Assembly: GCF_000186865.1 (NCBI RefSeq)
Contig: NW_008705564.1
Location: 1,051,929 to 1,115,928, forward strand
Direction: 5' to 3'
Length of the DNA: 64,000 nucleotides
Origin: Aureococcus anophagefferens
Taxonomy: Eukaryota > Sar > Pelagophyceae > Pelagomonadales > Pelagomonadaceae
Part shown: piece after piece, positions 44,435 through 54,100 of the stretch
How positions within the stretch are numbered: the first letter of the stretch is position 1
How the letters are laid out: the number at the start of each line of letters is the position of its first letter
The notes under the pieces: generated by a model
Databases searched by the model: none
Told to the model about the DNA's origin: nothing
What the model saw: the letters and a program-made list of their open reading frames with translations, nothing else
Program-made: the position numbers and the translations under genes

Positions 44435-45187
44435 ATGGCGCGTAGACGCGCGCTCCTCGCCGCGCTCTCCCTGGCGTCCGCCGCCGCTTTGGCAAATAGG
44501 CCCGCTCCTCGGCGCCCGCCGCCCGGGGTCGACGACGACGCCATGATGCAGCAGGACGACATCCCGGTCTTCGACGCCAACGTCTACAAGCGCCAGTACT
44601 ACGACCAGTTTCTGAGCGCGCGCTGGAAGCAGCGCTCAAACGTACAAACGGCGGCGACGCGCGAGACCACCTCCCCTTCCTCCGCCGTCGCCGTCGCGCC
44701 GCCGCCGTCGCCGGACTCGTGGCGCGTGCTCTTCGACGGGAGCGGCCGCTACCCGCTGCGCTACGCCCAGCGCATCGACGCGCGGCGGAGCTTCTTCGCC
44801 GCGGCGGAACGGGAGCACGGCCGCGCGGCGCTCTTCATGGCCGCGACGCTGTCCTGCATCCCGCTGGACCCGCGGCTCCTCTTCTTCTCCCAGTTCGCGC
44901 GCTGCGGCTGCCCGGCGGCCGCGGCGTCTTTCCTCCAGACGTCGCCGAACCTCGCCGTCGAGTTCCCCCTGCTCGCGGTCGCGGGGTCCTTCGCCGTCCG
45001 CGAGGTGGCGCGCCTCCGGAGGCCCGAGGCGAAAGCGGCGTCCGAGGACGAGGCCATGGCGCGCGCCCGGGCGCTGGCGTCCAAGTCGGAGCTGTTTCAG
45101 GGGCGCCTGGCCATGGTCTTCGCGGCCGCGGCCGTGCTCCTCGTGGACCCGGCGACGATCTCCACGCCGCCGCTGGGCGCGCTCTGA
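44435..45187 (+). CDS. LHC-like two-helix plastid protein (LIL/SEP/HLIP-related)
   Basis: The 250-aa product starts MARRRALLAALSLASAAALA, a plastid-directed presequence. Two segments carry the generic chlorophyll-binding motif: AEREHGRAALFMAATLSCIP (~125-144) and SELFQGRLAMVFAAAAVLLV (~222-241), each an E-x-x-x-G-R followed by a hydrophobic helix. The stretch between them is longer than in a classical two-helix protein and includes a possible middle helix (FPLLAVAGSFAVREVARL). Such proteins bind pigment or act in photoprotection in thylakoid membranes. The start was taken at MARRR because it opens the presequence; the frame is open further upstream. Confidence 0.75.
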   Translation: MARRRALLAALSLASAAALANRPAPRRPPPGVDDDAMMQQDDIPVFDANVYKRQYYDQFLSARWKQRSNVQTAATRETTSPSSAVAVAPPPSPDSWRVLFDGSGRYPLRYAQRIDARRSFFAAAEREHGRAALFMAATLSCIPLDPRLLFFSQFARCGCPAAAASFLQTSPNLAVEFPLLAVAGSFAVREVARLRRPEAKAASEDEAMARARALASKSELFQGRLAMVFAAAAVLLVDPATISTPPLGAL

Positions 45188-45242
45188 TGCGCATGTGCAC
45201 ATTGCCCCTCCCCCCCCTGTCGATTTTAACTCCCTGTGTAGA

Positions 45243-46615
45243 CTAGCCGAGCGCGACGGCGGACGCGAGCGGCGCGTCGCCCGCGGCCGCGGCGATGGGC
45301 GCCTCGACGGGGTCCACCTGCGTGGAAATCAAATCTTCAACCCGACTTCAACGTGCGCGTTTTCGAATGTTTTGACACGTTCTTCGGCTGGGCTTCGAGA
45401 ACTCGATGCGAGCAATCGATCCGTCCGAAACTCAGCCGAATCGACTTCGATGTGACCGAGCTAGAGAATTTCAAAGTTTGGTCGGGACGACCCAAACCAG
45501 CAGTTGATTTCCACACAGGGGTCCACGCGGCTCAGGTCCGCGAGCTCGAACAGCTGGCGCAGGGCGACGCGCGGCGACGGCGGCACCAGCGCTCCGGCGG
45601 CGTCGCGCATGACCAACACAAGGAAAAGGATCGCTCCGGGCAGCGGCGCGAGCGCGAGGCCCATCGTCGCGGCGACGAGCCGCGACACCTTGTCGCGCGC
45701 GGTGCGGCAGCCCTCCGGGCAGGCCTCGGCGTCGCCGCTCTCGCTCCCCGCCCAGCAGTAGTCGAGGCACGCGCCGCGGCTCTCGAAGGCGCGGCAGGGG
45801 CTCCCGGAGTCGCCCGGGCACCGGCTCGAGCCGAGGCCGGCCGCGACGCGGAAGTGTTCGTGGACCGCCCAGTGCCGCGCGCCGCCGGCGACGACGCAGC
45901 TCTCGGCGGCGCCGCGCCACTCGACGGCGCAGGTCGCCGGCGGCGCGTCGCACTCGACGAAGGCGCTGTTTTCGGAGCCGTCGCAGGACTCGTAGTCCTC
46001 GAACGCGCCGGCCGCCTGCGGGCCCCCGGCGCCGCGGACGGCGCTCGTCGCCGCGCAGTCGACGCGCCGGGAGCACGCGGCGGCCTCCGTCGCGCCGGCG
46101 TTGGCCTAGGAGGGGGTCCTCTGGGCGCGGCTCGAGGAAACAAGGGACGCGGGAGAAGCGACGGCGACGGCGCCCGCCGCGGCGCCGCCCGCGGTGATGG
46201 CGACGGCCGCGGCGACGGCGGCGCAGCGGAAGAGGCGCGCGGCGCTCGACGGTTCGGGGTCGGCGCCGCGCGGCGGCGGCGGCGCCGCGGACGCCGCGGA
46301 GACGAGCGCGGCCACCGCGAGCGCCGCGGCGGCGGCGAGCGCGGCCGCCGCGGCCGCGGCCGCGGCCGCGAAGCCCGCGCCGGCCCAGGCCGCGTTGGCC
46401 GCGGCTAAGATGACGAGGCCGACGGCCGCGGCGCCGGAGGACACCGCGTGGCACACGGACGCGACGGAGAAGACGACCGCGACGGCCCCGAGGGGCGGAT
46501 CGGGGTCGCGCCGCTGCGACACGAAGACGTAGACGGCGGCCGCCAGGACGGCGCCGGCGACGACGATGCCGCCGTAGGAGAGGAAGGTCTCGAAGGGAAA
46601 CGCCTGCGCGCCCAT
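45243..46615 (-). CDS. Multi-pass membrane protein with a Cys-rich loop
   Basis: Exons 46163..46615, 45527..46105 and 45243..45317 give 368 aa. The N-terminal ~150 residues contain three or four hydrophobic helices (YGGIVVAGAVLAAAVYVFV, AAVGLVILAAANAAWAG, a poly-Ala-rich stretch and VAITAGGAAAGAVAVA). A lumenal or extracellular loop follows with about twelve cysteines (CDGSENSAFVECDAPPATCA, CPGDSGSPC, CLDYCWAGSESGDAEACPEGC). A last helix (MGLALAPLPGAILFLVLVM) and a short tail end the protein. Layout is tetraspanin-like but no family is recognised. Intron 1 (46106..46162, 57 nt) could use more than one GT donor with the same frame. Intron 2 is a family B introner whose removal restores the tail VDPVEAPIAAAAGDAPLA. 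Confidence 0.7.
45318..45518 (-). mobile_element. Family B introner element with a perfect 8-bp duplication
   Basis: The 201-bp element (termini CTGCGTGGAAATCAA and TTGATTTCCACACAG) is flanked by GGGTCCAC at 45310-45317 and 45519-45526. On the gene strand the duplication reads GTGGACCC. The donor is its GT and the acceptor is the element's terminal CAG. Removing 45318..45526 restores ADLSR-VDPVEAP exactly. It has the same orientation relative to the gene as the copies at 6340 and 51911. Confidence 0.92.
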
Positions 46616-47025
46616 GGCCGCGTGCCGGCGCGCGCGATCCCGCCGCTGTCGCAGGATTTCAACTCGAAGTGCCGCTGCCCGCCGCTGCCCGCGGAGGCTG
46701 CCCCGGCGCGCCGCCTCACGGGAGGAACGCCGCAGATAGCGACGCGCGCGGCGCGAGGTCGCGGAGACTCGACGCGCTGCGGCAACAGCACGGACGCACC
46801 GCCGGCTCGGCGAGGAGTATTACCATGTCGACGAGCAGTGTTGTCTCGTTGGAAGGGTACTTTAAGATAGTAATGTGACGAGGTTTTTGAGGCACTTCAA
46901 TCCATTAGAGGCTGATAGAGCATTTTCAGATGGTTCACAGATCTACCGGACCGCAAAACCCCGGCGCCGATGGCCCGGGCCAGGTTCGACCCCCTCCGCC
47001 TCGACGATGACACACAAAAGCGACG
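46616..47025. other. Intergenic region with an AT-rich block
   Basis: This 410-bp stretch separates the membrane-protein gene start (46615, minus) from the kinase-LRR gene end (47026, minus). The block at ~46830-46940 is the most AT-rich DNA near here and probably marks the 3' side of one gene or a regulatory region. No open frame in it is convincing. Confidence 0.4.
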
Positions 47026-50000
47026 TTACGCGTCGCCCCGGAGCCCGAGGCGCGCGCCGACCTGCGTGAGGCCGTTGAAGACCTCGGGCTCGTGGGCCGT
47101 GGGCCGCCGGCCGGCCATGGACTGGGCCCGGCTCCGCGCGAACTTGGCCTGGGCCTCCTCGGCCTCGCGGCGCTCCCGGTCCGCCCGGTTCTTGCGGTCC
47201 CGCGACTCGCGCCGCAGGCGCAGCGCCTCGAGCTTCTGTTTTTTTCGCAGCTTTTCGTCGAGCGCCGTGTCGAGCGGCGACTCCGTCGTCGACAAAGGGC
47301 TCGGCGGCTCGAGGTGCGCGTCCTCGTCGTCTCGCAGCGCGCGGCTCAGCAGCTCCTCGTCGCCCGGGCTCAGGAGCACCTGGATGCCCCGGCGCTTCGC
47401 CTCGCGCGCGGCGACGACGTCCGCGAATTTGCACGCCGACCCCCGCAGGTCCAACACCTTGAGCGCGCGGCAGGAGACCAGCTCCCCCGCCTCGTCGCGC
47501 GCCCGCAGCGCCGCGGACGTCAGGGGCCCCCGCGCGCGGACGCAGTCCGTGAGGACGAGCTGCTCGAGGGCCGGCAGCGCGAGCAGGTCCGGCGGCCGCC
47601 AGCGCCGCGGCTCGAGCGGCTCGAAGCCCGCGCCGCCGAGCGGGTCCTCGGCCTCGACGCCGTGCGCCAGGCCCCGCACGAGGCCGTCGTCCTCCTCGAG
47701 CGCCAGCGCCAGGTCGACGTCGACGCGCGGCGACCCGTCGAGCAGCACGACTTTGAGCTTGCCGCAGGTCCGCGCGAGCGTCGGCAGGGGCCCGTCGAGG
47801 CGCGCGCACGCGCCCAGGTCCAGGTGCTCCAACAACTCCAACCGCGCGAGGCAGGGCGGCGGCGCGCCCGTGAGCGCCGTGCAGCCCCGGAGCCGGAGCA
47901 CGCGGAGCCGCGCGCAGGCGCCGAGCGCGTCCGGCACGGGCCCGACGATGGACGTGCACTCCCGCAGCGTCAGGATTTCCAGCTTCGCCAGGCGGCCGAT
48001 GGCGTCGGGCAGCGGGCCCGCGACGCCGTGGGCGTAGTTGAGGTCGACGACGCGGATCGGCGCGGGCGCGAGCGCCTCGAAGAGACGCCGCGTGTCCACG
48101 CGCAGCGACCGGCAGTGCGAGCAGTCGATGGCCGTGAGCGTGCGGAACCCGCCGGAGCCCGTCGCCGCCGCCAGCGCTGCGTCGAAGACGGCCCGCGTCG
48201 GCTCGCGCCAGACGCCCCGGTTCCGTAAAGACACGTCGAGCGCGTGGTCCGAGCGCGCCTCGCGGAGCGCCGCGCAGTAGGCCTCGAGCGCCGCGTCCCG
48301 CGACGCGTCGCCGGAGATGCCGCACCACTCCGCCGCCGCCGCGAGCCGCGCGGCGTCGTCGCGGTCCTTCGTCGACCGCCGCACGAGCGCCGAGAGCAGC
48401 GACGCGACCTCGCGGTCCCTGAGGCTCGCGGGCTGGCGCCGCGCGGCCCGGGGCAGCGACGCGGCGCCCGGCGCGTTGCGGATGGACTGGACCTCGCGCG
48501 TCTCCCGCAGCTCCGACTTGCGCGGCCGGAGCCGCGCGCCGACGCGCTTCAGCGCGTCGCACGCGGTCCGGGGGCGTTCTGAAGCAGCAGCCGCCAAACT
48601 AGACGCGATCATCTCCGCGACGACCGACGGCATGGCGAAGCGCGCGACGCCGCGCGTCACGGCCGTGTCGACCTTGAGCGCGTCGAGGAGCTTGCAGGGC
48701 CGGCCGTCGGGCTGCGCGAGCGCGGCCATGAAGTCGCGGCCGCGCGTGGAGCACAGCCGCGACCCGTCGAGCTTGGCCCGCGCGATGGCCGCCGCGACGG
48801 GCTCGCTCAGGGCGCCGCGCGCCCAGGCGGCGACCCGGGGCGCGGCCCAGGCGTGCGCGCCGGCCTCGCGGCCGACGCAGTTCGCGAGCATCGCGCGCTC
48901 GAGCGCGCCCGGCCGGCCGTCGTCGACGGGCCCCCAGTACTGGTCCGGCTGGCACTGGGCGAACATCTCGAGGACGACGACGGCCACGGCCCACAAATCG
49001 CTCGTCGCCGGCGTGATCAGCGACCCCGCGGGGGGCGCGGCCGTGCCGCTCGCGTCGAGGCGGCGGCTCAGCGACCGCGGCTTCGGCGGGCCCCGGCGGC
49101 TCGCGTCGAAGATGCGGCGCTGCTCGGGCGACATGTAGGCCCGGGACCCCCCCATGAACTTGGCCGCGAGCGTGCGCCCCTTGTAGGTCGTGTGGGGGTC
49201 GCTGTCCGTCCAGAACGTCCGCGACGACAGCCCCAGGTCCGTGATCTGCACCAGGCCGTCGCGCCGGATCATGACGTTCGCGGGCTTGATGTCCTGGTGC
49301 ATGACGCCGTGGCGGTGCATGTGGTCGAGGCCGCAGTAGAGCTGGAGCGTCGCCGACTCCAGCAGGGCCTGGCCCTTGGCGAGCCGCTCCGCGGCGTCGG
49401 GCGCGCCGTCGTCGCCGTCGGCGGTGCCCAGCCCCTCGTAGAGCGGGCCGTCGTACTTGCCGCGCCGGCCGCCGTGCATGAGGTGTTCTAAATTTTCGCC
49501 GCTCAGGTCGATGAGCACGCAGAGTCGCTCCTCGTCGGAGACGATCAAGCGCCGGAGCGAGACGATGTTCGGGTGCGCGCCCAGCGTCACGAAGAGCGCC
49601 GCCTCCCGCGCCAGGTCCCGCTCGAGCTTCTGGCGCCGCTTCACGGGCAGCGAGCTCCGGCAGGTCTTCATCGCCAGCAGCGACGCGACGCGCCGCGCGA
49701 CGACGACGCCGCCGACGCGCCGCGAGCCGCCCGCGCGCGCGGGCGTGAACTCCGCGTCCAGCGGCGCGCCCGGCGCGTCGTCGTCGGACGACTCGCTGAA
49801 CCCGTCGCCGCCGTCGCCGCCGTCGCGGTCGTCGCCGCGGCGCCGCAGGCCCACGAGCACCGCCTGCTTGACGTCGAAGACGGCGTCGCCCCGGGCCCGG
49901 AGCTCCGCGGCCACGGCCGCCGCGCGCTCCGCGTCCTCGATGCGCGCGAGCTTGCGGCCCGACGGCTTCCGGCCCGCCGCGGCGCCCGCGGCGAGGGACG

Positions 50001-50973
50001 TCGTCGACGCGCGCGCGGAGAGCGACGGCGCGTGCTCCAACGACGGCGCGCCCTGCACGCGGCGCGCCTTGTAGGCCGACGTCGCCGACAGGTAGTTGAC
50101 GCGCTGCTTCTTCTCCGAGGGCCGCTTCTCCGGCGGCGGCGACGACGACCGCGCGGCGAGCGCGTCGCCGGGCACGTTCCGCAGCAGCCGGCGCCCCGCG
50201 AGCCGCACGTCGTACTCGAGCGCGAGATCGCCGACGCGCACGACGAAGACGGAGCCGAAGGACCCCTTGCCCACGAACTTCTCGACGTAGACCGGGTCCA
50301 CGTCGCCGACGTAGCGGTCCTCGACGCGGTCCCCGGGCTCGAAGAGGTCCTCGTCGCGGACCGGCGACGCCGGCTCGGGGTCCCGCGGGCCCTCGCCGAC
50401 GCCCATGCTCACGAAGCTCCGGCGCCGCGGCGTCGAGCTCGGGCCCGGGACCCGCTTCGCCGGGGCCTCGTCGACGACGACGGCGATGTCGCCGCTGTCC
50501 GCGGACCCGCGCCGCGGGTCCTCGTTCTCGACGTCGTGCTCCCGCGGCGACGCGTCCGTGTGCTCCTCGACGGCGCGCGGGCTCCGCAGGACCTGCATGC
50601 AGTCCGCCAGGGACCCCCGCGGGCTCTGGCCCGGGCTCTCCGACGACTTGGGCGACGGCCGCCACGACGGCCGCCGGCCGGCCGCCGCCGCGAGGACCGC
50701 GTTCCGTTCGATGAAGCCCTCGTCGTCGCTGTGCGCCTGGAGCAGGTTCCGCGTGCTCTCGGACATGCGCTTCCGCGTGCTCTGCAGGAGCGCCTGCTCC
50801 ACCTTGTCGCTCGACAGCCGCGGCTCGGGGCTCAGCGCCTCGGCGAAGCCCTTGCGGCTCGACGCCGACCGCATGAGCTGCTTCAGCTGCTGCGGACCGG
50901 ACCCGGAGCCGCGCCGCTCGCCGCTGCCCTTGGACGACGACCCGCCGAAGCCGAAGGACACGGCGCCGCCCAT
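47026..50973 (-). CDS. Large protein kinase with a C-terminal leucine-rich-repeat region
   Basis: One uninterrupted 1,315-codon frame starts MGGAVSFGFGG, with Gly2 and Ser6 in a plausible N-myristoylation context. Residues ~1-220 are disordered. The kinase begins with VGKGSFGSVFVV (~234); the catalytic Lys is in SLLAMKTCRSSL (~436), so ~195 residues lie between Gly loop and Lys, against ~15-20 normally. HMHRHGVMHQDIKPANVMI has HQD instead of HRD, and ITDLGLSS replaces DFG. SRAYMSPEQRRIFD is the APE-like segment. The catalytic Asp, Asn and Asp are kept. After a helical linker there are about eight LRR-like units (~965-1200), for example LAKLEILTLRECTSIVGPVP, LRVLRLRGCTALTG and LEHLDLGACARLDGPLP. 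The C-terminus is a charged coiled coil. It is probably membrane-associated signalling. Confidence 0.82.
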   Translation of the reverse strand: MGGAVSFGFGGSSSKGSGERRGSGSGPQQLKQLMRSASSRKGFAEALSPEPRLSSDKVEQALLQSTRKRMSESTRNLLQAHSDDEGFIERNAVLAAAAGRRPSWRPSPKSSESPGQSPRGSLADCMQVLRSPRAVEEHTDASPREHDVENEDPRRGSADSGDIAVVVDEAPAKRVPGPSSTPRRRSFVSMGVGEGPRDPEPASPVRDEDLFEPGDRVEDRYVGDVDPVYVEKFVGKGSFGSVFVVRVGDLALEYDVRLAGRRLLRNVPGDALAARSSSPPPEKRPSEKKQRVNYLSATSAYKARRVQGAPSLEHAPSLSARASTTSLAAGAAAGRKPSGRKLARIEDAERAAAVAAELRARGDAVFDVKQAVLVGLRRRGDDRDGGDGGDGFSESSDDDAPGAPLDAEFTPARAGGSRRVGGVVVARRVASLLAMKTCRSSLPVKRRQKLERDLAREAALFVTLGAHPNIVSLRRLIVSDEERLCVLIDLSGENLEHLMHGGRRGKYDGPLYEGLGTADGDDGAPDAAERLAKGQALLESATLQLYCGLDHMHRHGVMHQDIKPANVMIRRDGLVQITDLGLSSRTFWTDSDPHTTYKGRTLAAKFMGGSRAYMSPEQRRIFDASRRGPPKPRSLSRRLDASGTAAPPAGSLITPATSDLWAVAVVVLEMFAQCQPDQYWGPVDDGRPGALERAMLANCVGREAGAHAWAAPRVAAWARGALSEPVAAAIARAKLDGSRLCSTRGRDFMAALAQPDGRPCKLLDALKVDTAVTRGVARFAMPSVVAEMIASSLAAAASERPRTACDALKRVGARLRPRKSELRETREVQSIRNAPGAASLPRAARRQPASLRDREVASLLSALVRRSTKDRDDAARLAAAAEWCGISGDASRDAALEAYCAALREARSDHALDVSLRNRGVWREPTRAVFDAALAAATGSGGFRTLTAIDCSHCRSLRVDTRRLFEALAPAPIRVVDLNYAHGVAGPLPDAIGRLAKLEILTLRECTSIVGPVPDALGACARLRVLRLRGCTALTGAPPPCLARLELLEHLDLGACARLDGPLPTLARTCGKLKVVLLDGSPRVDVDLALALEEDDGLVRGLAHGVEAEDPLGGAGFEPLEPRRWRPPDLLALPALEQLVLTDCVRARGPLTSAALRARDEAGELVSCRALKVLDLRGSACKFADVVAAREAKRRGIQVLLSPGDEELLSRALRDDEDAHLEPPSPLSTTESPLDTALDEKLRKKQKLEALRLRRESRDRKNRADRERREAEEAQAKFARSRAQSMAGRRPTAHEPEVFNGLTQVGARLGLRGDA

Positions 50974-51166
50974 CCTACCGGGCGGCGCTCCCGGGCAGCC
51001 CGGGAGAGCCGCCGCGCACCTCCTCTCGAACGCGCCTTCTGGCCGAAGCTGCGGTAAAGCATCTGTAACGCGGGATACGTGAAGCTTGTTGTCGGCAGCG
51101 CCGCGGTTTTGGGCTTATGGCGGCGGCGCGCGGAGGCTAAAAGCCCCGCCGGAGCATCGTCGCGCC
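50974..51166. promoter_or_regulatory. 193-bp divergent promoter region
   Basis: The spacer separates the kinase-LRR gene (start 50973, minus) from the flagellar-like gene (start 51167, plus). It is AT-richer around 51050-51120. An alternative start for the plus gene at 51086 would shorten it. Confidence 0.35.
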
Positions 51167-54100
51167 ATGGCGGAGGAGCCGAGCTCGAGCTCGTCCAAGG
51201 GCGCCAAGGCCTACAACGTGGGATTGCGAGTCGCCGTCGAGGTCGTGCCGCGCCACGACGCCGAGGAGCCGCCGCCGGCGCTCTTCGTGCGCTACACCTT
51301 CGCCAACGGGGACCAGGTGAGCAGCGCGGCTTTGGGCGGCCAGGGCGGGGACCCCCAGTGGAAGCCCCTGGGCCCCGGCGGCGGCATCGCCCCGGAGGAC
51401 CGGGGCAGCCTCGACCCGCCCGAGGACGCCGTCGTCTACGGCCTCTCGAAGGACCACAACATCGCGGTCAACGACGAGGCGCTCGAGACGTTGAACGAGC
51501 AGCCCGTCGTCGCCTTCTTTCTCGGCGTGCGCGGCGGCGCCGACGTCGCCGAGGGCGAGGACGCGCGGGACGTGAACTACGCGCACGCCGTCCACGTCGA
51601 CCTGTCCGCGTTCCTCGTCAACGAGTCGTCCGTCTGCGCCGTGCGCGACGCGGGCACCGTGCCCGACGTCGCCGCGCCGGCGGCGAAGCGCGCGGCCCAC
51701 TGGGACGACGACTCCGACGACGAGACGCTCGCGGAGCTGTCCGAGGACGCGCCGCGCGCGTGCGCGCCCGGCGGCGACGCGGCGGCGCGCAAGTTCTTCT
51801 CCTACTTCCGGGTCACCGTGTCCCTCGCCAACGAACAACAACCGCTGATGTCGCCGGACATGCTCCGGCGCCACAACCCGCTGAGCGTCCGCGCGGGCAC
51901 CGTGCGGGGGCTGTGTGGAAATCAACCACTGGTTTGGGGGGTCCCCACCAAACTTCAGAACTCTCTATCTCGGTCAAATCGACGTCGATTCGGCTGATTT
52001 TTGGACGAATCGATTGCTCTCGTTGAGTTCTCGAAGCATAGAAGAAGAGCTTGCGTCGAAACCGTCGCATATGATCACATTGAAGTCGGGTTGAAGATTT
52101 GATTTCGACACAGGTGCGCGGGCTGCCGGGCGTCCGCACCGACAGCGCGCCGCTGAAGAAGTACGTCGAGCCGTCGCCCCACGCGCTGCTCCAGACCTAC
52201 TGCCGCGGCGCCTTCTTGGTTTTTCGCCCGCCTTTACTGCCCGGCGGCGACCCGGAGGAGCTCGCGCAGACGCGGCGGGGCCGCGCGACGCTCGCGCTCG
52301 GCCGCGCGTCGGCGACGGATTTGCGGTTTTCCGCGGAGTCGATCCCCTTCGACCACACGGTGGCCTACCTCACGGGCACCATCGAGCGCGCCGTCCTGGA
52401 GGAGATGTTCGCGACGAAGCCCGTGGTCGTCGAAGTCCACGACCGCGACCTGCTGCCGGACGAGCCCGCGGACGACGGCCACGCCGGCGACGACGCGGAG
52501 CAGCAGCGCGCGCTGGAGCGCATCTACGCGGCGCCGGACCTGTGCCTGGCGCAGTGGGAGGCCTTCCTGACGGCGCCCCGCGACGAGTTCGAGAAGGCGA
52601 AGAGGGCCGTGGCCTGGGCGAGCGGCTGGGGGGGACCGCGGTCCGCGGAGTCGGCGAGCAAGGACGACGGCGCGGCGCCGGCGCCGGCGGGCGACGGCGA
52701 CGCGCCGGCCGACGAGGGCGACAAGGGCTCCGAGAAGGGGTCGCGGCCGAACACGGCGTCGGGCTCGCGCAAGGACGCCAAGGAGGACGACATCCCCCTG
52801 CCCCCCGACGCGTTCGAGGTCGACGCCTTATACCTCGAGGCGCTGCTGGCGTCCTGGGCCAAGGCGGGCGAGGACCACGCCCACGGCTTCGCCGAATTTC
52901 GCGTCGAGGGCCTGCTGGACTCCGCGGCGGCCCTGTCCAAGGCGTTCCGCACGGCGAACGGCCTCCAGGTCGCCGCGCCGCCGGCGAAGAAGGGCGCGAA
53001 GAAGCCCCAAAAGGTCGAGGAGGCCGAGGAGACGCCGGCGCCCGTCGCCGCGGCCGAGGGCGAGGAGCCGGCGCCGGACGGCTCCGTCGACGGCGACGAC
53101 GGCGGTAGCCGGCCCCCGACGGGCGCGTCGGCGCGGTCGCTGAAAAAAAAAGTGTTGCCGGACTACGCGCCGTCGCTGCGGAAGCGGCCCGTCGTCGAAG
53201 CCAAAATGGACGTCACGGCGCGGAAGCGTAGAGTGACGCCCAAGGGCGGCGTCGACGACTGGCGCCTCAACGACGCGCAGCGCCTCGCGGCCCGGCCCGG
53301 CGCGTACTCGGACGCGGCGTCCGAGGTCGCGCTCGTCGTCAGCAAAAGGGTGATTCAACGTCGCTTCAACGTGAGTGTTCCGCGCGCGCGCGTTCCGAAA
53401 AAAGCATCTACGCTTCGAGACCGTTCCGAGAGATGATCGCTCGTCCAAAAATCAGCCGAAACGAGCGGAAAACGACCGAGATAGGAGCCTTTGAAGTTGG
53501 GAATTTCGCACCCTTTTGCTGCCCAGGTCGCGCTCGTCGTCGCCATCGAGCGGCCCCTGCGCACGCTCAAGGAGGGCCTCTACTTCGACGGCGCCTTCTG
53601 GGAGAAGACGCTGGGCGACCAGCCCTTCCCCGTGCTCGCGTCGCCCGCGGGCTCGCTGAAGAAGGGCTCGAAGGACCGCAGGAAGAAGAAGAAGGGCGAC
53701 GACGGCGACACAGTCGACACGGGCGCGAGCGGCGAGAAGAGCTCGCCCGCGGACAAGGGCGAGGCGCCCGCCTTCGACGGGGGCGACGACCACTCGCTCG
53801 ACGGCACGGGCTCGCTCGGGAGCGGCACCGTCGGGAGCGGCACGACGCACTCCGGCGCGACGAAGACGTTCCACGAGGAGCCCATCCACTACCGCCTCGC
53901 GCCGTCGGCGGCGCCCTTCAGCCGCGCGGCGATCTTGTTCCCCTACGCGGACTCGGGCGTGCTCACGGCGATCACGGGCGCCGTCGACGACGTGAACACG
54001 CGGAGTTTAGGAGCGACGATCACGGGCTCGCTCAAGAGCTACCAGCTGAGCCCGGAGGAGGTGAAGCTCGCGGGGACCGGCGAGCTCGACGTCGTCTGCG

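Noticed and set aside
45312..45526. Use of the GT inside the family B terminus (CTGTGTGG) as the donor site
   Set aside because: It would leave extra bases and break the frame in the copies at 6340 and 45318. The donor at the first base of the duplication restores every frame.
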